The notes under the pieces: model-generated | The model's database searches: none | Told to the model about the DNA's origin: nothing | What the model saw: the letters and a program-made list of their open reading frames with translations, nothing else | Program-made: the position numbers and the translations under genes | Shown: one piece after another, positions 44,508 through 53,955 of the stretch | Layout: the number at the start of each line of letters is the position of its first letter | Position numbering within the stretch: position 1 is the first letter of the stretch | Source of the DNA: Bacteroidia bacterium | GTDB lineage: Bacteria > Bacteroidota > Bacteroidia > Flavobacteriales > Flavobacteriaceae | DNA: 64,000 nt | Direction: 5' to 3' | Assembly (NCBI GenBank): GCA_030428705.1 | Contig: JAUIDI010000001.1 | Span: forward strand, 620,001-684,000

Positions 44508-45026
44508 TCACCAAAGTTCCCCGATTTCCTTTTTAACGAAAGACAAGGCCGTGGCAGATGGGGATTGCTTATCCATGGTTTCGGTGAGCACATCTTCGCG
44601 AAGTTTGTCCGCCGAATCGGTCTCGCTCATACCTGCTTTACGGATCATTTGAATGGTAGCACTTTTGGCCGCCTTGATAATATTCCAGCACTCGTCCGAA
44701 AGATAAATCTGTTGCGAAAGATTGTGCTCGAATTCGTTTTCGATACTTTTTATGAGTAGATTTTCGTACTCGTTCTTATCCGATGATTTTGGTGCGACCC
44801 GGACTACCAGACTAGGAATAGAAATTCGTTCCAAGAACAAAGCCATGCGCTCATAGGCCTGTAAGCGGATGGGCAAGGTATTTTTTTGTGAATCTTTATG
44901 CAGTAGAAAACGCCGCCTTCCATCTTCATTTTTGGTATGCATCTTAAAAAAGTAAAAGGCTACAACTCCCGTGACAACGGCCGGCAACAAAAAGCCGAAC
45001 ATTTGCAATATTTGTTCTCCTGACAT
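44508..45026 (-). CDS. small conserved membrane-anchored protein of unknown function
   Basis: The 172-residue protein has one N-terminal membrane helix (LLPAVVTGVVAFYFF) followed by a basic stretch (KNEDGRRRFLLHKD) and a soluble helical domain beginning LPIRLQAYERMALFLERI, which I have seen conserved in Flavobacteriia without a known role. Residues in the middle (EFEHNLSQQIYLSDECWNIIKAAK) are amphipathic helices. It lies downstream of the degenerate OmpA-like gene, with 76 bases between them, in a same-strand run. No enzyme motif is seen. Confidence 0.7.
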   Translation of the reverse strand: MSGEQILQMFGFLLPAVVTGVVAFYFFKMHTKNEDGRRRFLLHKDSQKNTLPIRLQAYERMALFLERISIPSLVVRVAPKSSDKNEYENLLIKSIENEFEHNLSQQIYLSDECWNIIKAAKSATIQMIRKAGMSETDSADKLREDVLTETMDKQSPSATALSFVKKEIGELW

Positions 45027-45102
45027 GATTTTGGTTATTGGTTACGGAAGTAGAACGCAGGAAAATATTAAAAATTATGCACCTCGCAAAGATCCCTTAC
45101 GG

Positions 45103-45879
45103 CTAGTTGCCGTTCTTCATGTTTTCCCTTACCATAAGATAAAACTCGTCGAATTTAGGATGTATCTTTAGAAGCACGCCCTCTTTTAAATTACCGTCCC
45201 TGCCCAATGCCGTAATACGGCTTGGATCTATCGAAAACTTGGTCTGCAACACGCTGGCGACCGAAGCGGCCTGTTTTGCGGGTAGGTCAAGATCACCCGT
45301 CATGCTAAGTCCTTCAATGGTAAGTGCCATTTCGGGGTTGACGTTCAATATCTGTGCCAACTGGCCCAAAAATGTTTCGGCCGTTCCGGTAACGGTCGTG
45401 CCCGTGTCGCCACCGAAAAGCGCATTTAGACTTTCCGAAATAACTACGGCACCGTTCGAGACCGAAACCTTGGCATTCTCGCCCAAAGTCTGTTTGGCAT
45501 TGGTCAATACGACGATAGCTGTCGAATCGTTGCTACTGATGGCATCTTTGATAGCCTTAAGTTGTTTCTCTTTGGCTTCTAGACTGGCCATTGCACTATT
45601 AACGATATTCGAATTTTTGTTCGAGACCTCTGCAAAACTATTCAAGTTTTTTAACAGCGTAGCATTCGCATCTTGAAGTTCCTGCACCTGAACCTCAAAA
45701 GATTCGGCCCTTGCCGTACTGATCTTTTCGTTTTTTTGCGCCACGATCACCAATGACTTGACCGAATCGAGCTGTTTTTTCAGGCCATCGATCTGGGCGA
45801 TCAATTCACTTTTCTTTTGGGCCGAACCAATGGTAGCGAGAAACAAAACAAAGCTTAGTGAGAGTATAATTTTCTTCAT
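45103..45879 (-). CDS. OmpA-like envelope protein with degenerate peptidoglycan-binding domain
   Basis: A 258-residue exported protein (signal ending GSAQ) with a coiled coil at residues 22-110 and a C-terminal OmpA fold. It parallels the OmpA lipoprotein at 59698-60549: EGLSMTGDLDLPAKQAASVA corresponds to EGHTDDVP...NWDLSVKRATAV, FSIDPSRITALGRDGN to YGVDPKRMTAAGRAEY, and HPKFDEFYLMVRENMKNG to LPKIDQFYSMIEEGMKDP. The residues that hold diaminopimelate (Asp in the NWDLS block and the Arg of the NRR block) are lost, and the protein lacks a lipobox. It probably no longer binds peptidoglycan. It follows the glutamate-synthase-like gene. Confidence 0.75.
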   Translation of the reverse strand: MKKIILSLSFVLFLATIGSAQKKSELIAQIDGLKKQLDSVKSLVIVAQKNEKISTARAESFEVQVQELQDANATLLKNLNSFAEVSNKNSNIVNSAMASLEAKEKQLKAIKDAISSNDSTAIVVLTNAKQTLGENAKVSVSNGAVVISESLNALFGGDTGTTVTGTAETFLGQLAQILNVNPEMALTIEGLSMTGDLDLPAKQAASVASVLQTKFSIDPSRITALGRDGNLKEGVLLKIHPKFDEFYLMVRENMKNGN

Positions 45880-45939
45880 TTACTGTATCGATTTAAAGAT
45901 ATTGAACATGATGGTTGGCACAAAAATAGAGTAAACGGA

Positions 45940-47505
45940 TTATTTAAGGGAATCTTTCCCTCCCAAATAGTCGCAATCGTGCAATTTCTGCATGGAAGAG
46001 AAAGGGACCGGGTTCTTATTATACCCGTAGGAAGACCTCAGGGTCCTATAAAGTTCATCGTCGTCGACATTGACTTGAACGTCGTTCATGGTGAACTGAC
46101 AGGGATGCTCGTATCCGGCGGCATGCGTTATTTCGACCAATTCTTTTCGAAACGTCTTGAAATATTGGGCCAAACGATCGGACTTCAAGGGAACATCGAT
46201 GCCATTTTGCAACCACTTACTTTGTGTAGCCACGCCCGAAGGACAACGGTTCGTGTGACAGATTTGAGCCTGAATACAACCGATACTCATCATCGCCTCC
46301 CTGGCGACATTGATACAATCGACGCCCATGGCGAAGGCCATGGCCGCCTTTGCCGGAAAACCAAGTTTACCACTTCCTATAAATACGATCCTGTCGGTCA
46401 AATTTCTTCTTTGAAACACTTTGTACAGGCTTGAAAAACCATAGACCCAAGGTAGGGATACATGATCGGCGAACGAAGGTGGGGCCGCGCCCGTACCTCC
46501 TTCACCGCCGTCCACGGTAATGAAATCGGGCCCTTTTCCGGTCTCTATCATTAGCTCGGCCAATTCTTCCCATTGGTCCAATTTACCTATGGCACCTTTG
46601 ATACCGACGGGTAATCCTGTTTCATCCGCTATTTTCTCGATTAATTGTAATAATTCGGGAACATTGTTAAAAGCCTTGTGCGTCGCAGGCGAAAGCACAT
46701 CCTTGCCGACTTCTACGCCACGTATCTCGGCCAATTCGGGTGTGATTTTGGCACCAGGCAACACTCCACCTTTACCGGGCTTGGCACCTTGTGATAATTT
46801 GATTTCGATGGCTTTGATACATGGGTTGTCGATAACCAATTGTTTCAATTTTTCCATGGAAAGATTACCATCGGAAGAGCGGACCCCAAAGTAGCCTGTA
46901 CCGAAATGAAAAATAACGTCGCCACCTTGTTTATGATAGGGGGAAAGACCTCCTTCTCCTGTATTATGGTAAGCACCTGCTTTGGCAACCCCTTTGTTCA
47001 TAGCAGCCACTGCAGCTGCGGACAACGATCCAAAGCTCATGGCCGAAACGTTGATGATCGAAGCAGGGCGATAGGGTCTGTCCCTTTTGTTATGTAGGCC
47101 GATTACCTTGGCACAGGGTAGAAAAGATTTATCCAATGTATTTGGGTGGTTTTCCGGAACTTTATAGGCCATCATCTGATTTTTGACGAAGATGTGCTGG
47201 TGGGCATAGATATCGCGATCCGTTCCGAAACCTTCATAATTGTTTTCCTTTTTGGCCGAAGCGTAGATCCAACTTCTTTCGATACGGTTAAACGGAAGTT
47301 CTTCACGGTTGTTCGCAACAAAGTACTGTCGCATTTCAGGGCCGATACTTTCCAACCAATACCGTAAATGCCCTACCACAGGAAAATTATGACTGATGGT
47401 GTGCGCCTTTTGAAAGAATATATCACGAATGGCCACAATGGCCAAAAAAATCAAAATCCATCCCCACCAGGAAATGTTTCCCAATATTTCAAGAAGTTGT
47501 TCCAT
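45940..47505 (-). CDS. FMN-binding glutamate synthase-like protein, membrane-anchored
   Basis: The 521-residue protein starts with one membrane helix (WWGWILIFLAIVAIRDI) and then matches the FMN/Fe-S domain of the glutamate synthase large subunit: SFGSLSAAAVAAMNKGVAKAG, IEIKLSQGAKPGKGGVLPG, DFITVDGGEGGTGAAPPSFAD and the Cys-rich GCIQAQICHTNRCPSGVATQ. It lacks the glutaminase and GXGXG domains, so it is not a complete glutamate synthase. Related stand-alone proteins are common in bacteria, with unclear substrates. The amidohydrolase gene lies 11 bases upstream. Confidence 0.9.
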   Translation of the reverse strand: MEQLLEILGNISWWGWILIFLAIVAIRDIFFQKAHTISHNFPVVGHLRYWLESIGPEMRQYFVANNREELPFNRIERSWIYASAKKENNYEGFGTDRDIYAHQHIFVKNQMMAYKVPENHPNTLDKSFLPCAKVIGLHNKRDRPYRPASIINVSAMSFGSLSAAAVAAMNKGVAKAGAYHNTGEGGLSPYHKQGGDVIFHFGTGYFGVRSSDGNLSMEKLKQLVIDNPCIKAIEIKLSQGAKPGKGGVLPGAKITPELAEIRGVEVGKDVLSPATHKAFNNVPELLQLIEKIADETGLPVGIKGAIGKLDQWEELAELMIETGKGPDFITVDGGEGGTGAAPPSFADHVSLPWVYGFSSLYKVFQRRNLTDRIVFIGSGKLGFPAKAAMAFAMGVDCINVAREAMMSIGCIQAQICHTNRCPSGVATQSKWLQNGIDVPLKSDRLAQYFKTFRKELVEITHAAGYEHPCQFTMNDVQVNVDDDELYRTLRSSYGYNKNPVPFSSMQKLHDCDYLGGKDSLK

Positions 47506-47516
47506 TGCAATCAGTA

Positions 47517-48827
47517 CTAACCTTTGACGTTCGCGGGTAATGTAGGAGTTTTTGGACTGTTTAAATAATCAAGGCTCATTTCGGTCAAGGCTTTTACACC
47601 AAGAATCAAACCACTATCATCAATCAAGAAATCGGGAGTATGGTGCGGAAAAGATTCGGTATTTCCCGGGGTCATTCCTCCCAAAAAGAAGAAAAAACCG
47701 GGTACCTCACGTTGAAAATAGGAGAAATCCTCGGCACCGGTTATCGCTTTTTGGGTTACGATATTCTCATCGCCTGCAACACGTTTCAGTGTCGGCAACA
47801 TTTGGTCTACCAGTTCAGGGTTATTATAGGTGATATCCGTGGCATCCAGAATCTCACAGCTTGCTTCGCCTCCGTAAGCCTTCGCGATAGTCGCTACCAT
47901 TTCTTTCATACGCTTGTTGATATGGTCCTTCATATCATAATCCAAAGTTCGGATCGTGCCTATCATTTCTGCACTCTCAGGGATTATATTCGAACGCACT
48001 CCGGCTGTTATCTTACCGACCGTGATAACGGCGGCCTCATTGGTCAGTTGGGTCTCTCGACTGATAATCGTCTGTAGTCCATCGATGATTTTGGCGCTGA
48101 TCAAAATGGGGTCCACCCCTGACCAAGGTTGTGACCCATGGCTCTGTTTTCCTTTGACCCTGATCGTAAAGGTCTGGGCAGCGGCCATAGTACCCCCTGA
48201 CTTATACTTGATCGTGCCGACCGGTGTTTGCGAATTGATGTGTAGCCCAAAGATGGCATCGACATCGGGATTTTTCAAAACGCCTTCTTTGACCATTAAC
48301 AATGCACCGCCTTCCTCTCCAGGTGGCGGTCCTTCCTCGGCAGGCTGAAAAATAAACTTTACCGTGCCCTTGATTTTATCCTTGTTTTTTGAGAGCACTT
48401 CGGCCACACCCATTAGAATAGCGGTATGGGTATCATGTCCGCAAGCGTGCATTACCGGAACCTCTTCTCCCATGAATTCACCTTTGACGGTCGATTTGAA
48501 GGGCAGGTCATTGCGTTCCAAAACAGGGAGGGCATCGATATCGGCCCTTAGGGCTACTACTTTGCCCGGTTTTTTTCCTTTCAGTATTCCCACCACACCG
48601 GTGTGGGCGATTCCAATTTCTACTTCAATGCCCAAAGATTTCAAATGTTCCGCAATTTTTTCGGCCGTTTTGAATTCACGGTTCGAAAGTTCCGGATTTT
48701 GATGAAAATACCTTCTCCATTCTATCACCTGAGGTTCTATGGACGAATAGTCTTTATCGAATTTCGAATGTTGAGAAAAACCTAAAAAGGCAAAAAAGAG
48801 CATCCCCAAAAACATATACTTCTTCAT
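47517..48827 (-). CDS. M20 family amidohydrolase (hippurate/IAA-amino acid hydrolase type), exported
   Basis: The 436-residue protein has a signal peptide (FFAFLGFSQ). Metal ligands follow the M20D pattern: Cys/His in MHACGHDTHTAILMG, the Glu pair in FQPAEEGPPPGEEGG, His in FGLHINSQTPVG, and GAEDFSYFQREVPG at the end. Such enzymes cleave N-acyl amino acids to acid and free amino acid in the periplasm. It differs from the membrane-anchored M20 peptidase at 6473-7900, which is a separate branch. It is the second gene of the run starting with the DsrE-like gene. Confidence 0.92.
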   Translation of the reverse strand: MKKYMFLGMLFFAFLGFSQHSKFDKDYSSIEPQVIEWRRYFHQNPELSNREFKTAEKIAEHLKSLGIEVEIGIAHTGVVGILKGKKPGKVVALRADIDALPVLERNDLPFKSTVKGEFMGEEVPVMHACGHDTHTAILMGVAEVLSKNKDKIKGTVKFIFQPAEEGPPPGEEGGALLMVKEGVLKNPDVDAIFGLHINSQTPVGTIKYKSGGTMAAAQTFTIRVKGKQSHGSQPWSGVDPILISAKIIDGLQTIISRETQLTNEAAVITVGKITAGVRSNIIPESAEMIGTIRTLDYDMKDHINKRMKEMVATIAKAYGGEASCEILDATDITYNNPELVDQMLPTLKRVAGDENIVTQKAITGAEDFSYFQREVPGFFFFLGGMTPGNTESFPHHTPDFLIDDSGLILGVKALTEMSLDYLNSPKTPTLPANVKG

Positions 48828-48835
48828 ATCTGTGC

Positions 48836-49381
48836 TTAAAATTTAATTAGTCTGTAACCTTGGCCTTGTAAGTCGATTAGGGCGGTCATCGCCGATAGGG
48901 CCAATTGTACGCCTTCAATAAGTTCTTCTTTCGGAAAGTTCCTTGCCGCTGACGATTGGCCACAAAATATAACCTGTACATCGGCATCCAATAAGGCCTG
49001 GATCAATCCTAAATTCGGATTGTCACTGCCATATCTTTTTTGATAGGCTTCGTTGGTAATAATGTCTTTCGAGGCAGCATTATGTACAACAATTGCAGCT
49101 TTCAACTTGTCTTTAGGCACCCCGGCCTGCGCATGCATGTTCAAAAAACGTGCGGCGGTTTCGATACTTCGGTTCAGGGCGTCATGCGATTCAGGGGAAT
49201 TCATAATGTCGAATACGGCCTTGTATTCATGGTTCGGATCAACCTTAAAATCAGGACTTTCGACCGTAAATACTTCACCATATCCGGAAATTATCGGTCC
49301 GGCCGATTTTTTTTGTGAAAATGTTGAGGTCGTCAAAAAAACAAGGAATAAAAAAACGGGGTAACGGGCAGCTTTTGTCAT
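48836..49381 (-). CDS. exported DsrE/DsrF-like protein
   Basis: A 181-residue protein with a signal peptide (LVFLTTSTFSQ) and a DsrE-like fold: KAVFDIMNSPESHDAL, KLKAAIVVHNAASKDIIT, and VQVIFCGQSSAARN, where the single Cys sits at the place of the active-site cysteine of DsrE. The end (ALSAMTALIDLQGQGYRLIKF) is the family's C-terminal helix and strand. Cytoplasmic DsrE proteins relay sulfur; exported ones are common in Bacteroidota with no known partner. It stands first in the reverse-strand run. Confidence 0.85.
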   Translation of the reverse strand: MTKAARYPVFLFLVFLTTSTFSQKKSAGPIISGYGEVFTVESPDFKVDPNHEYKAVFDIMNSPESHDALNRSIETAARFLNMHAQAGVPKDKLKAAIVVHNAASKDIITNEAYQKRYGSDNPNLGLIQALLDADVQVIFCGQSSAARNFPKEELIEGVQLALSAMTALIDLQGQGYRLIKF

Positions 49382-49511
49382 TGATTTGAATTAACTCCCT
49401 AAATATATTCAAATTCAAAAGAAATACCTTCCAGTTGCGGATAATTGTAAAATAGGATTTTTCGAACAAGGTAATTATGGCTAAATTCACGGTTCTAAAT
49501 AGCGATATCTT

Positions 49512-51839
49512 TTGAGTACATTTTTAGATGAATTGAATGAGGCCCAGAAGGCCCCGGTTTTGCATAAGGACGGACCTCTTATGGTAATTGCCGGTGCGGG
49601 ATCAGGCAAGACCAGGGTCCTGACCTATCGTATAGCCCATTTGATGGAACAGGGGGTAGATGCCTTCAATATTCTGGCCTTGACCTTTACGAACAAGGCC
49701 GCCCGCGAGATGAAAAAACGAATCGCGGATATCGTAGGCAATTCGGAGGCCAAGAATCTTTGGATGGGAACCTTTCATTCGGTGTTTGCCAAATTGTTGC
49801 GATTCGATGGGGATAAGTTGGGTTTCCCCGGCAATTTTACGATTTACGACACACAGGATTCACAACGATTGATAGCCTCGATTATCAGGGAAATGGGGCT
49901 TGATAAGGATGTTTATAAATACAAACAGATCCAGAACCGTATTTCTTCCTACAAAAATAGTTTGATTACCGTCAAGGCCTATTTTAACAATCCGGAGTTG
50001 GTAGAGGCGGACGCCATGGCCAAACGACCACGTACTGGAGAGATTTACCAACAATATGTCGACCGCTGTTTTAAGGCCGGGGCCATGGATTTTGATGATC
50101 TTTTATTACGGACGAATGAACTGCTCAACCGTTTTCCCGAGGTACTGATGAAATATCAAGAGCGTTTCAAATATATTCTCGTCGATGAGTACCAAGACAC
50201 GAACCATTCACAGTATTTGATCGTAAAGGCATTGTCGGATCGTTATCAGAATATCTGTGTGGTAGGTGATGATGCCCAGAGCATTTATTCCTTTCGCGGG
50301 GCCAATATCAGTAATATCCTGAATTTTCAAAGGGATTATGACGATGTCGGCGTCTATCGCTTGGAACAGAACTACCGTTCTACCAAAAATATCGTGAACG
50401 CGGCGAACTCCATCATTGCCAAGAACAAGAACCAATTGGAGAAAGTCGTTTGGACGTCCAATGAAGAAGGTCCAGCCATTAAAATCCATCGGAGTATTAC
50501 CGACGCGGAGGAAGGCCGTTTTGTGGCGGGTTCCATTTTTGAGAACAAGATGCAACGGCAATTGCCGAATGGAAATTTTGCGGTATTATACCGTACCAAT
50601 TCGCAGTCAAGGGCTATTGAGGACGCACTTCGAAAAAAGGACATTCCGTATCGCATTTACGGGGGATTGTCATTTTACCAGCGTAAAGAGATCAAGGACG
50701 TCTTGTCATATCTGCGATTAGTCGTCAATCCTAAAGATGAAGAAGCTTTGAAACGGATCATTAATTTTCCGGCAAGAGGAATTGGGCAAACGACCATGGA
50801 TAAATTAGTGGTCGCCGCAAACCATTACGGACGGTCTATTTTCGAGGTCATGGAAAATCTTGATAAGATTGACCTGAAAATCAACACCGGAACCAAAAAC
50901 AAACTGCACGATTTCGTAACCATGATCAAAAGCTTCCAGATTATGAACGAAGGTGCCGATGCTTTTACGCTTGCCGAACATGTGGCCAAAAAAACGGGCA
51001 TTCTCCTAGAGTTCAAAAAAGATGGCACCCCCGAAGGTATTGCCCGGATGGAGAATATAGAGGAACTTTTGAACGGTATAAAGGATTTTGTGGAAGGGCA
51101 AAAAGAGTTGGCCGACGCCAAAGGCGATATTGGGGAGTTTTTAGAGGATGTCGCACTGGCAACCGATATGGACAAGGAAACCGGAGACGAAGACCGTGTG
51201 GCCCTTATGACAATTCATCTCGCCAAAGGTCTTGAGTTCCCCTATGTCTATATTGTCGGAATGGAGGAAGATCTATTTCCATCGGCAATGAGTATGAATA
51301 CCCGAAGCGAATTGGAAGAAGAACGAAGGTTATTCTATGTGGCGTTGACAAGGGCGGAAAAACAGGCTTATTTGACCTATACGCAGAATCGCTATCGTTG
51401 GGGCAAGCTCATCGACGCGGAACCCAGTCGATTTTTGGAAGAAATCGATGAGCAATATGTCGAGAACCTGACTCCGATCGAAAACACCTACCGTTATAAA
51501 TCATTGATCGATACCGACATTTTTGGCGAGGTGGACAAAAGTAAATTGCGACAAACGAAGCCAAAAAACACAAACCCTCCCAGTATTCGAAAGCCCAATG
51601 AGGGTCAATTGCGCAAACTGAGAAAACTTAAACCGCAATTGGCACAGCCCATCGGGAACAGTAACACGGTCGACCCGAACCTTGCTGAAGGTTCATTGGT
51701 GAACCATACAAGGTTTGGTAGGGGTAAGGTGTTGAAGATCGAAGGCATCGGCAACGATAAAAAAGCCGAAATCAAATTTGAGCAAGGAGATGTGAAGAAA
51801 CTCTTGTTGCGTTTTGCCAAATTGGAAGTGCTTAATTGA
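49512..51839 (+). CDS. uvrD: UvrD/PcrA-type superfamily 1 helicase, TTG start
   Basis: A 775-residue 3'-5' DNA helicase with all SF1A motifs: Walker A VIAGAGSGKTRVLTYR, LALTFTNKAAREMKKR, motif II ILVDEYQDTN, DDAQSIYSFRGA, LEQNYRST, and the C-terminal TIHLAKGLEFPYVYIVG and LFYVALTRA. A C-terminal TUDOR-like segment (GSLVNHTRFGRGKVLKIEG) is typical of PcrA. The start is a TTG: a stop codon lies in frame at 49500-49502 and the family N-terminus (STFLDELNEAQKAPVL) follows at once, so no ATG is available. Role in nucleotide excision and replication repair. Confidence 0.95.
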   Translation: MSTFLDELNEAQKAPVLHKDGPLMVIAGAGSGKTRVLTYRIAHLMEQGVDAFNILALTFTNKAAREMKKRIADIVGNSEAKNLWMGTFHSVFAKLLRFDGDKLGFPGNFTIYDTQDSQRLIASIIREMGLDKDVYKYKQIQNRISSYKNSLITVKAYFNNPELVEADAMAKRPRTGEIYQQYVDRCFKAGAMDFDDLLLRTNELLNRFPEVLMKYQERFKYILVDEYQDTNHSQYLIVKALSDRYQNICVVGDDAQSIYSFRGANISNILNFQRDYDDVGVYRLEQNYRSTKNIVNAANSIIAKNKNQLEKVVWTSNEEGPAIKIHRSITDAEEGRFVAGSIFENKMQRQLPNGNFAVLYRTNSQSRAIEDALRKKDIPYRIYGGLSFYQRKEIKDVLSYLRLVVNPKDEEALKRIINFPARGIGQTTMDKLVVAANHYGRSIFEVMENLDKIDLKINTGTKNKLHDFVTMIKSFQIMNEGADAFTLAEHVAKKTGILLEFKKDGTPEGIARMENIEELLNGIKDFVEGQKELADAKGDIGEFLEDVALATDMDKETGDEDRVALMTIHLAKGLEFPYVYIVGMEEDLFPSAMSMNTRSELEEERRLFYVALTRAEKQAYLTYTQNRYRWGKLIDAEPSRFLEEIDEQYVENLTPIENTYRYKSLIDTDIFGEVDKSKLRQTKPKNTNPPSIRKPNEGQLRKLRKLKPQLAQPIGNSNTVDPNLAEGSLVNHTRFGRGKVLKIEGIGNDKKAEIKFEQGDVKKLLLRFAKLEVLN

Positions 51840-51857
51840 TTACATTAGAATTCCATT

Positions 51858-52739
51858 ATGTTAAGAAAACCTCTGCTTGTAGTACTGGCCGCCTTATTTT
51901 CAATAGGATGTGGTAAGGGCGATGCCCAAGGGCAAGAAACCCCCGATCAAAATGAAGGAGACAATGGATCGATTTCCGAACTGAAGGATGTTTTTGCACC
52001 CGATTATTGGAACGATGCCGAATTGGTCTGGAGCGATGAATTCGATGGTTCGGAACTTTCTTTGGAGAACTGGGTTTTTGAGACTGGATCCCATGGATGG
52101 GGCAACAACGAGCTTCAAGATTATGTGGCCGATGATAACGTAGAAGTCAGCGACGGTACCCTTAAGATCATTGCGAAAAAAGAGGCAAGTGGATCGGCCA
52201 ATTATACCTCTACGCGATTGAACAGTAAGAAATCGTTCCGATATGGAAAAATGGAGATCCGTGCCAAAATTCCGGAACATCGTGGCAATGGTATTTGGCC
52301 TGCATTGTGGATGTTGGGTTCGAATATTCAAACCGCCGGATGGCCCGCATGCGGCGAGATCGATATGATGGAATATGTCAGTTTTGACCCGAACAAGGTA
52401 CATTTTTCGATTCACAGTACTGCTAACAATCATGTAAACGGTACTCAGGTTACTTCAGGAGCGGTCGAGCTAGGGTCCATAGAAGAGGAATTCCATGTCT
52501 ATGGTCTACTTTGGACCGACAAATACTTGAAATTCTATATTGACGACCCGGAGAACATAAAATTGAACTTTTTACGCCCTGCCGTTTCCAATGCCGAGAA
52601 TTGGCCTTTCGGCCAACCTTTTTATTTTTTGATGAATATTGCCGTAGGTGGTAATTGGGGAGGTATGGAAGGCGTGGACGACTCCATTTTTCCGGCCATT
52701 ATGGAAGTTGATTATGTTAGGGTCTATCAAGTTAATTAG
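51858..52739 (+). CDS. GH16 glycoside hydrolase lipoprotein (laminarinase type)
   Basis: The 293-residue protein has a lipobox (ALFSIGCGKG). The GH16 catalytic stretch GEIDMMEYV holds the nucleophile and acid/base glutamates (E-x-D-x-x-E), and LVWSDEFDGSELSLENW, GIWPALWMLGS and FYFLMNIAVGGNWGG are further family blocks. The one-residue bulge in the active site (ExDxxE) fits endo-beta-1,3-glucanases rather than carrageenases. It probably degrades laminarin at the cell surface. There are no SusCD genes nearby, so it is not part of a visible polysaccharide utilisation locus. It follows uvrD after 18 bases. Confidence 0.92.
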   Translation: MLRKPLLVVLAALFSIGCGKGDAQGQETPDQNEGDNGSISELKDVFAPDYWNDAELVWSDEFDGSELSLENWVFETGSHGWGNNELQDYVADDNVEVSDGTLKIIAKKEASGSANYTSTRLNSKKSFRYGKMEIRAKIPEHRGNGIWPALWMLGSNIQTAGWPACGEIDMMEYVSFDPNKVHFSIHSTANNHVNGTQVTSGAVELGSIEEEFHVYGLLWTDKYLKFYIDDPENIKLNFLRPAVSNAENWPFGQPFYFLMNIAVGGNWGGMEGVDDSIFPAIMEVDYVRVYQVN

Positions 52740-52750
52740 GCATTTTGTCA

Positions 52751-53329
52751 ATGGACGATGGTTTATTGTTACAAGTTTATGAACACCCCCTTCTATCTCA
52801 GGAGGAGCTAAAGGCCATATGCTCCTTACATAAAAAGGTACACTTTCAAAGAGGAAATTTTATGCTTAAAGAAGGACAGGTCGCCGGCGAATATCTCATT
52901 CTTGAAGAAGGGTTGGTCCGCTCATTTGTTCATGATTATAACGGTAACGATATTACTACCAATTTTTTCTCCGAGAATGAAATTGTCATCGAAGTATCAT
53001 CGCTTTTCCAACGTATTCCCTCCAAAGAAAACATTCAAGCCCTTACCGATTGTATTTGTTGGAAAATCGATTTCGGTGATTTTCAAAATCTATACCATTC
53101 CATAACGGGCTTTAGCGAATGGGGCCGCGCATGGATGTCACAAAGCCTTTTTGAATCGAAACAACGCGCGGTTTCCATGATTACCGATTCGGCAACTGAG
53201 CGATATCTTAAATTGTTGGAAGAGAAACCTTCGGTCGTTCAGAATGCCCCTCTTAAACATATTGCTTCCTATTTGGGCATTACCGATTCTTCATTAAGTC
53301 GCATCCGCAAAGAAACTACTAGGTCATAG
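52751..53329 (+). CDS. Crp/Fnr family transcriptional regulator
   Basis: The ATG at 52751 is preferred over a TTG two codons earlier. Residues 15-120 form a cyclic-nucleotide-binding-type beta barrel (FQRGNFMLKEGQVAGEYLILEEGLVRSF), without the Arg/Glu phosphate cassette of true cAMP receptors. The C-terminal helix-turn-helix (LKHIASYLGITDSSLSRIRKE) is of the type common in this phylum, where such small regulators react to unknown signals. It starts 11 bases after the GH16 gene and may be co-transcribed with it. Confidence 0.9.
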   Translation: MDDGLLLQVYEHPLLSQEELKAICSLHKKVHFQRGNFMLKEGQVAGEYLILEEGLVRSFVHDYNGNDITTNFFSENEIVIEVSSLFQRIPSKENIQALTDCICWKIDFGDFQNLYHSITGFSEWGRAWMSQSLFESKQRAVSMITDSATERYLKLLEEKPSVVQNAPLKHIASYLGITDSSLSRIRKETTRS

Positions 53330-53441
53330 CATTCATTTCTTGTCATAGGTCAAGTGGTACTTTGGCCGGGTTTAATACATTTATATCCTATTGTCTGAAA
53401 TATGGGCGAACGTTCGATATTATAATCAAAATCAAAACGAC

Positions 53442-53876
53442 ATGGCAAAAATCAATCCGTATTTAAATTTTTTGGGCAATTGCGAAGAGGCCTTCAATTT
53501 TTATAGATCCGTTTTTGGAGGTGAATTCTCCTATTTGGGGAGATATGACCAAATGCCCGAGGATCCGAATTATCCGATGTCGGATGAGGATAAAAAGAAA
53601 ATCATGCATATATCGCTTCCAATTAGCGAAGAAACCGTTCTGTTGGGCAGTGATACCGGAGGACATTGGGCGCCAGAAACGGTAATAGGAAACAACATCT
53701 CCATTTCCGTCGAGGTGGACAGTAAGGAGGAGGCCGATCGCGTTTTTGGCCAATTATCCGAAGGAGGAAAAATAACCATGCCCATAGCCGATATGTTCTG
53801 GGGCGATTATTTCGGTATGTGCGCCGACAAATTCAATATTAATTGGATGGTGATTTTCAATCCGAATGCCGAGTGA
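53442..53876 (+). CDS. VOC family protein, PhnB-like
   Basis: The ATG at 53442 opens the usual start MAKINPYLNFLGNCEEAFNF; the open frame before it is leader. The 144-residue protein has the PhnB-like vicinal oxygen chelate features FYRSVFGGEFSYLGRY, PISEETVLLGSD, ISISVEVDSKEEADRVFGQL and the end MFWGDYFGMCADKFNINW with MV. Members often lack metal and have no proven reaction. It belongs to a short run of small accessory genes. Confidence 0.88.
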   Translation: MAKINPYLNFLGNCEEAFNFYRSVFGGEFSYLGRYDQMPEDPNYPMSDEDKKKIMHISLPISEETVLLGSDTGGHWAPETVIGNNISISVEVDSKEEADRVFGQLSEGGKITMPIADMFWGDYFGMCADKFNINWMVIFNPNAE

Positions 53877-53955
53877 CACTTAACACATTAATATACTATG
53901 AATATCCTGGCTTACCATGACATAGAATAGGAGTTTATCAATCAATCATAAAACG

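Noticed and set aside
51858-53329. Polysaccharide utilisation locus around the GH16 gene
   Set aside because: No SusC/SusD pair or other carbohydrate enzymes are adjacent; only a Crp/Fnr regulator follows.
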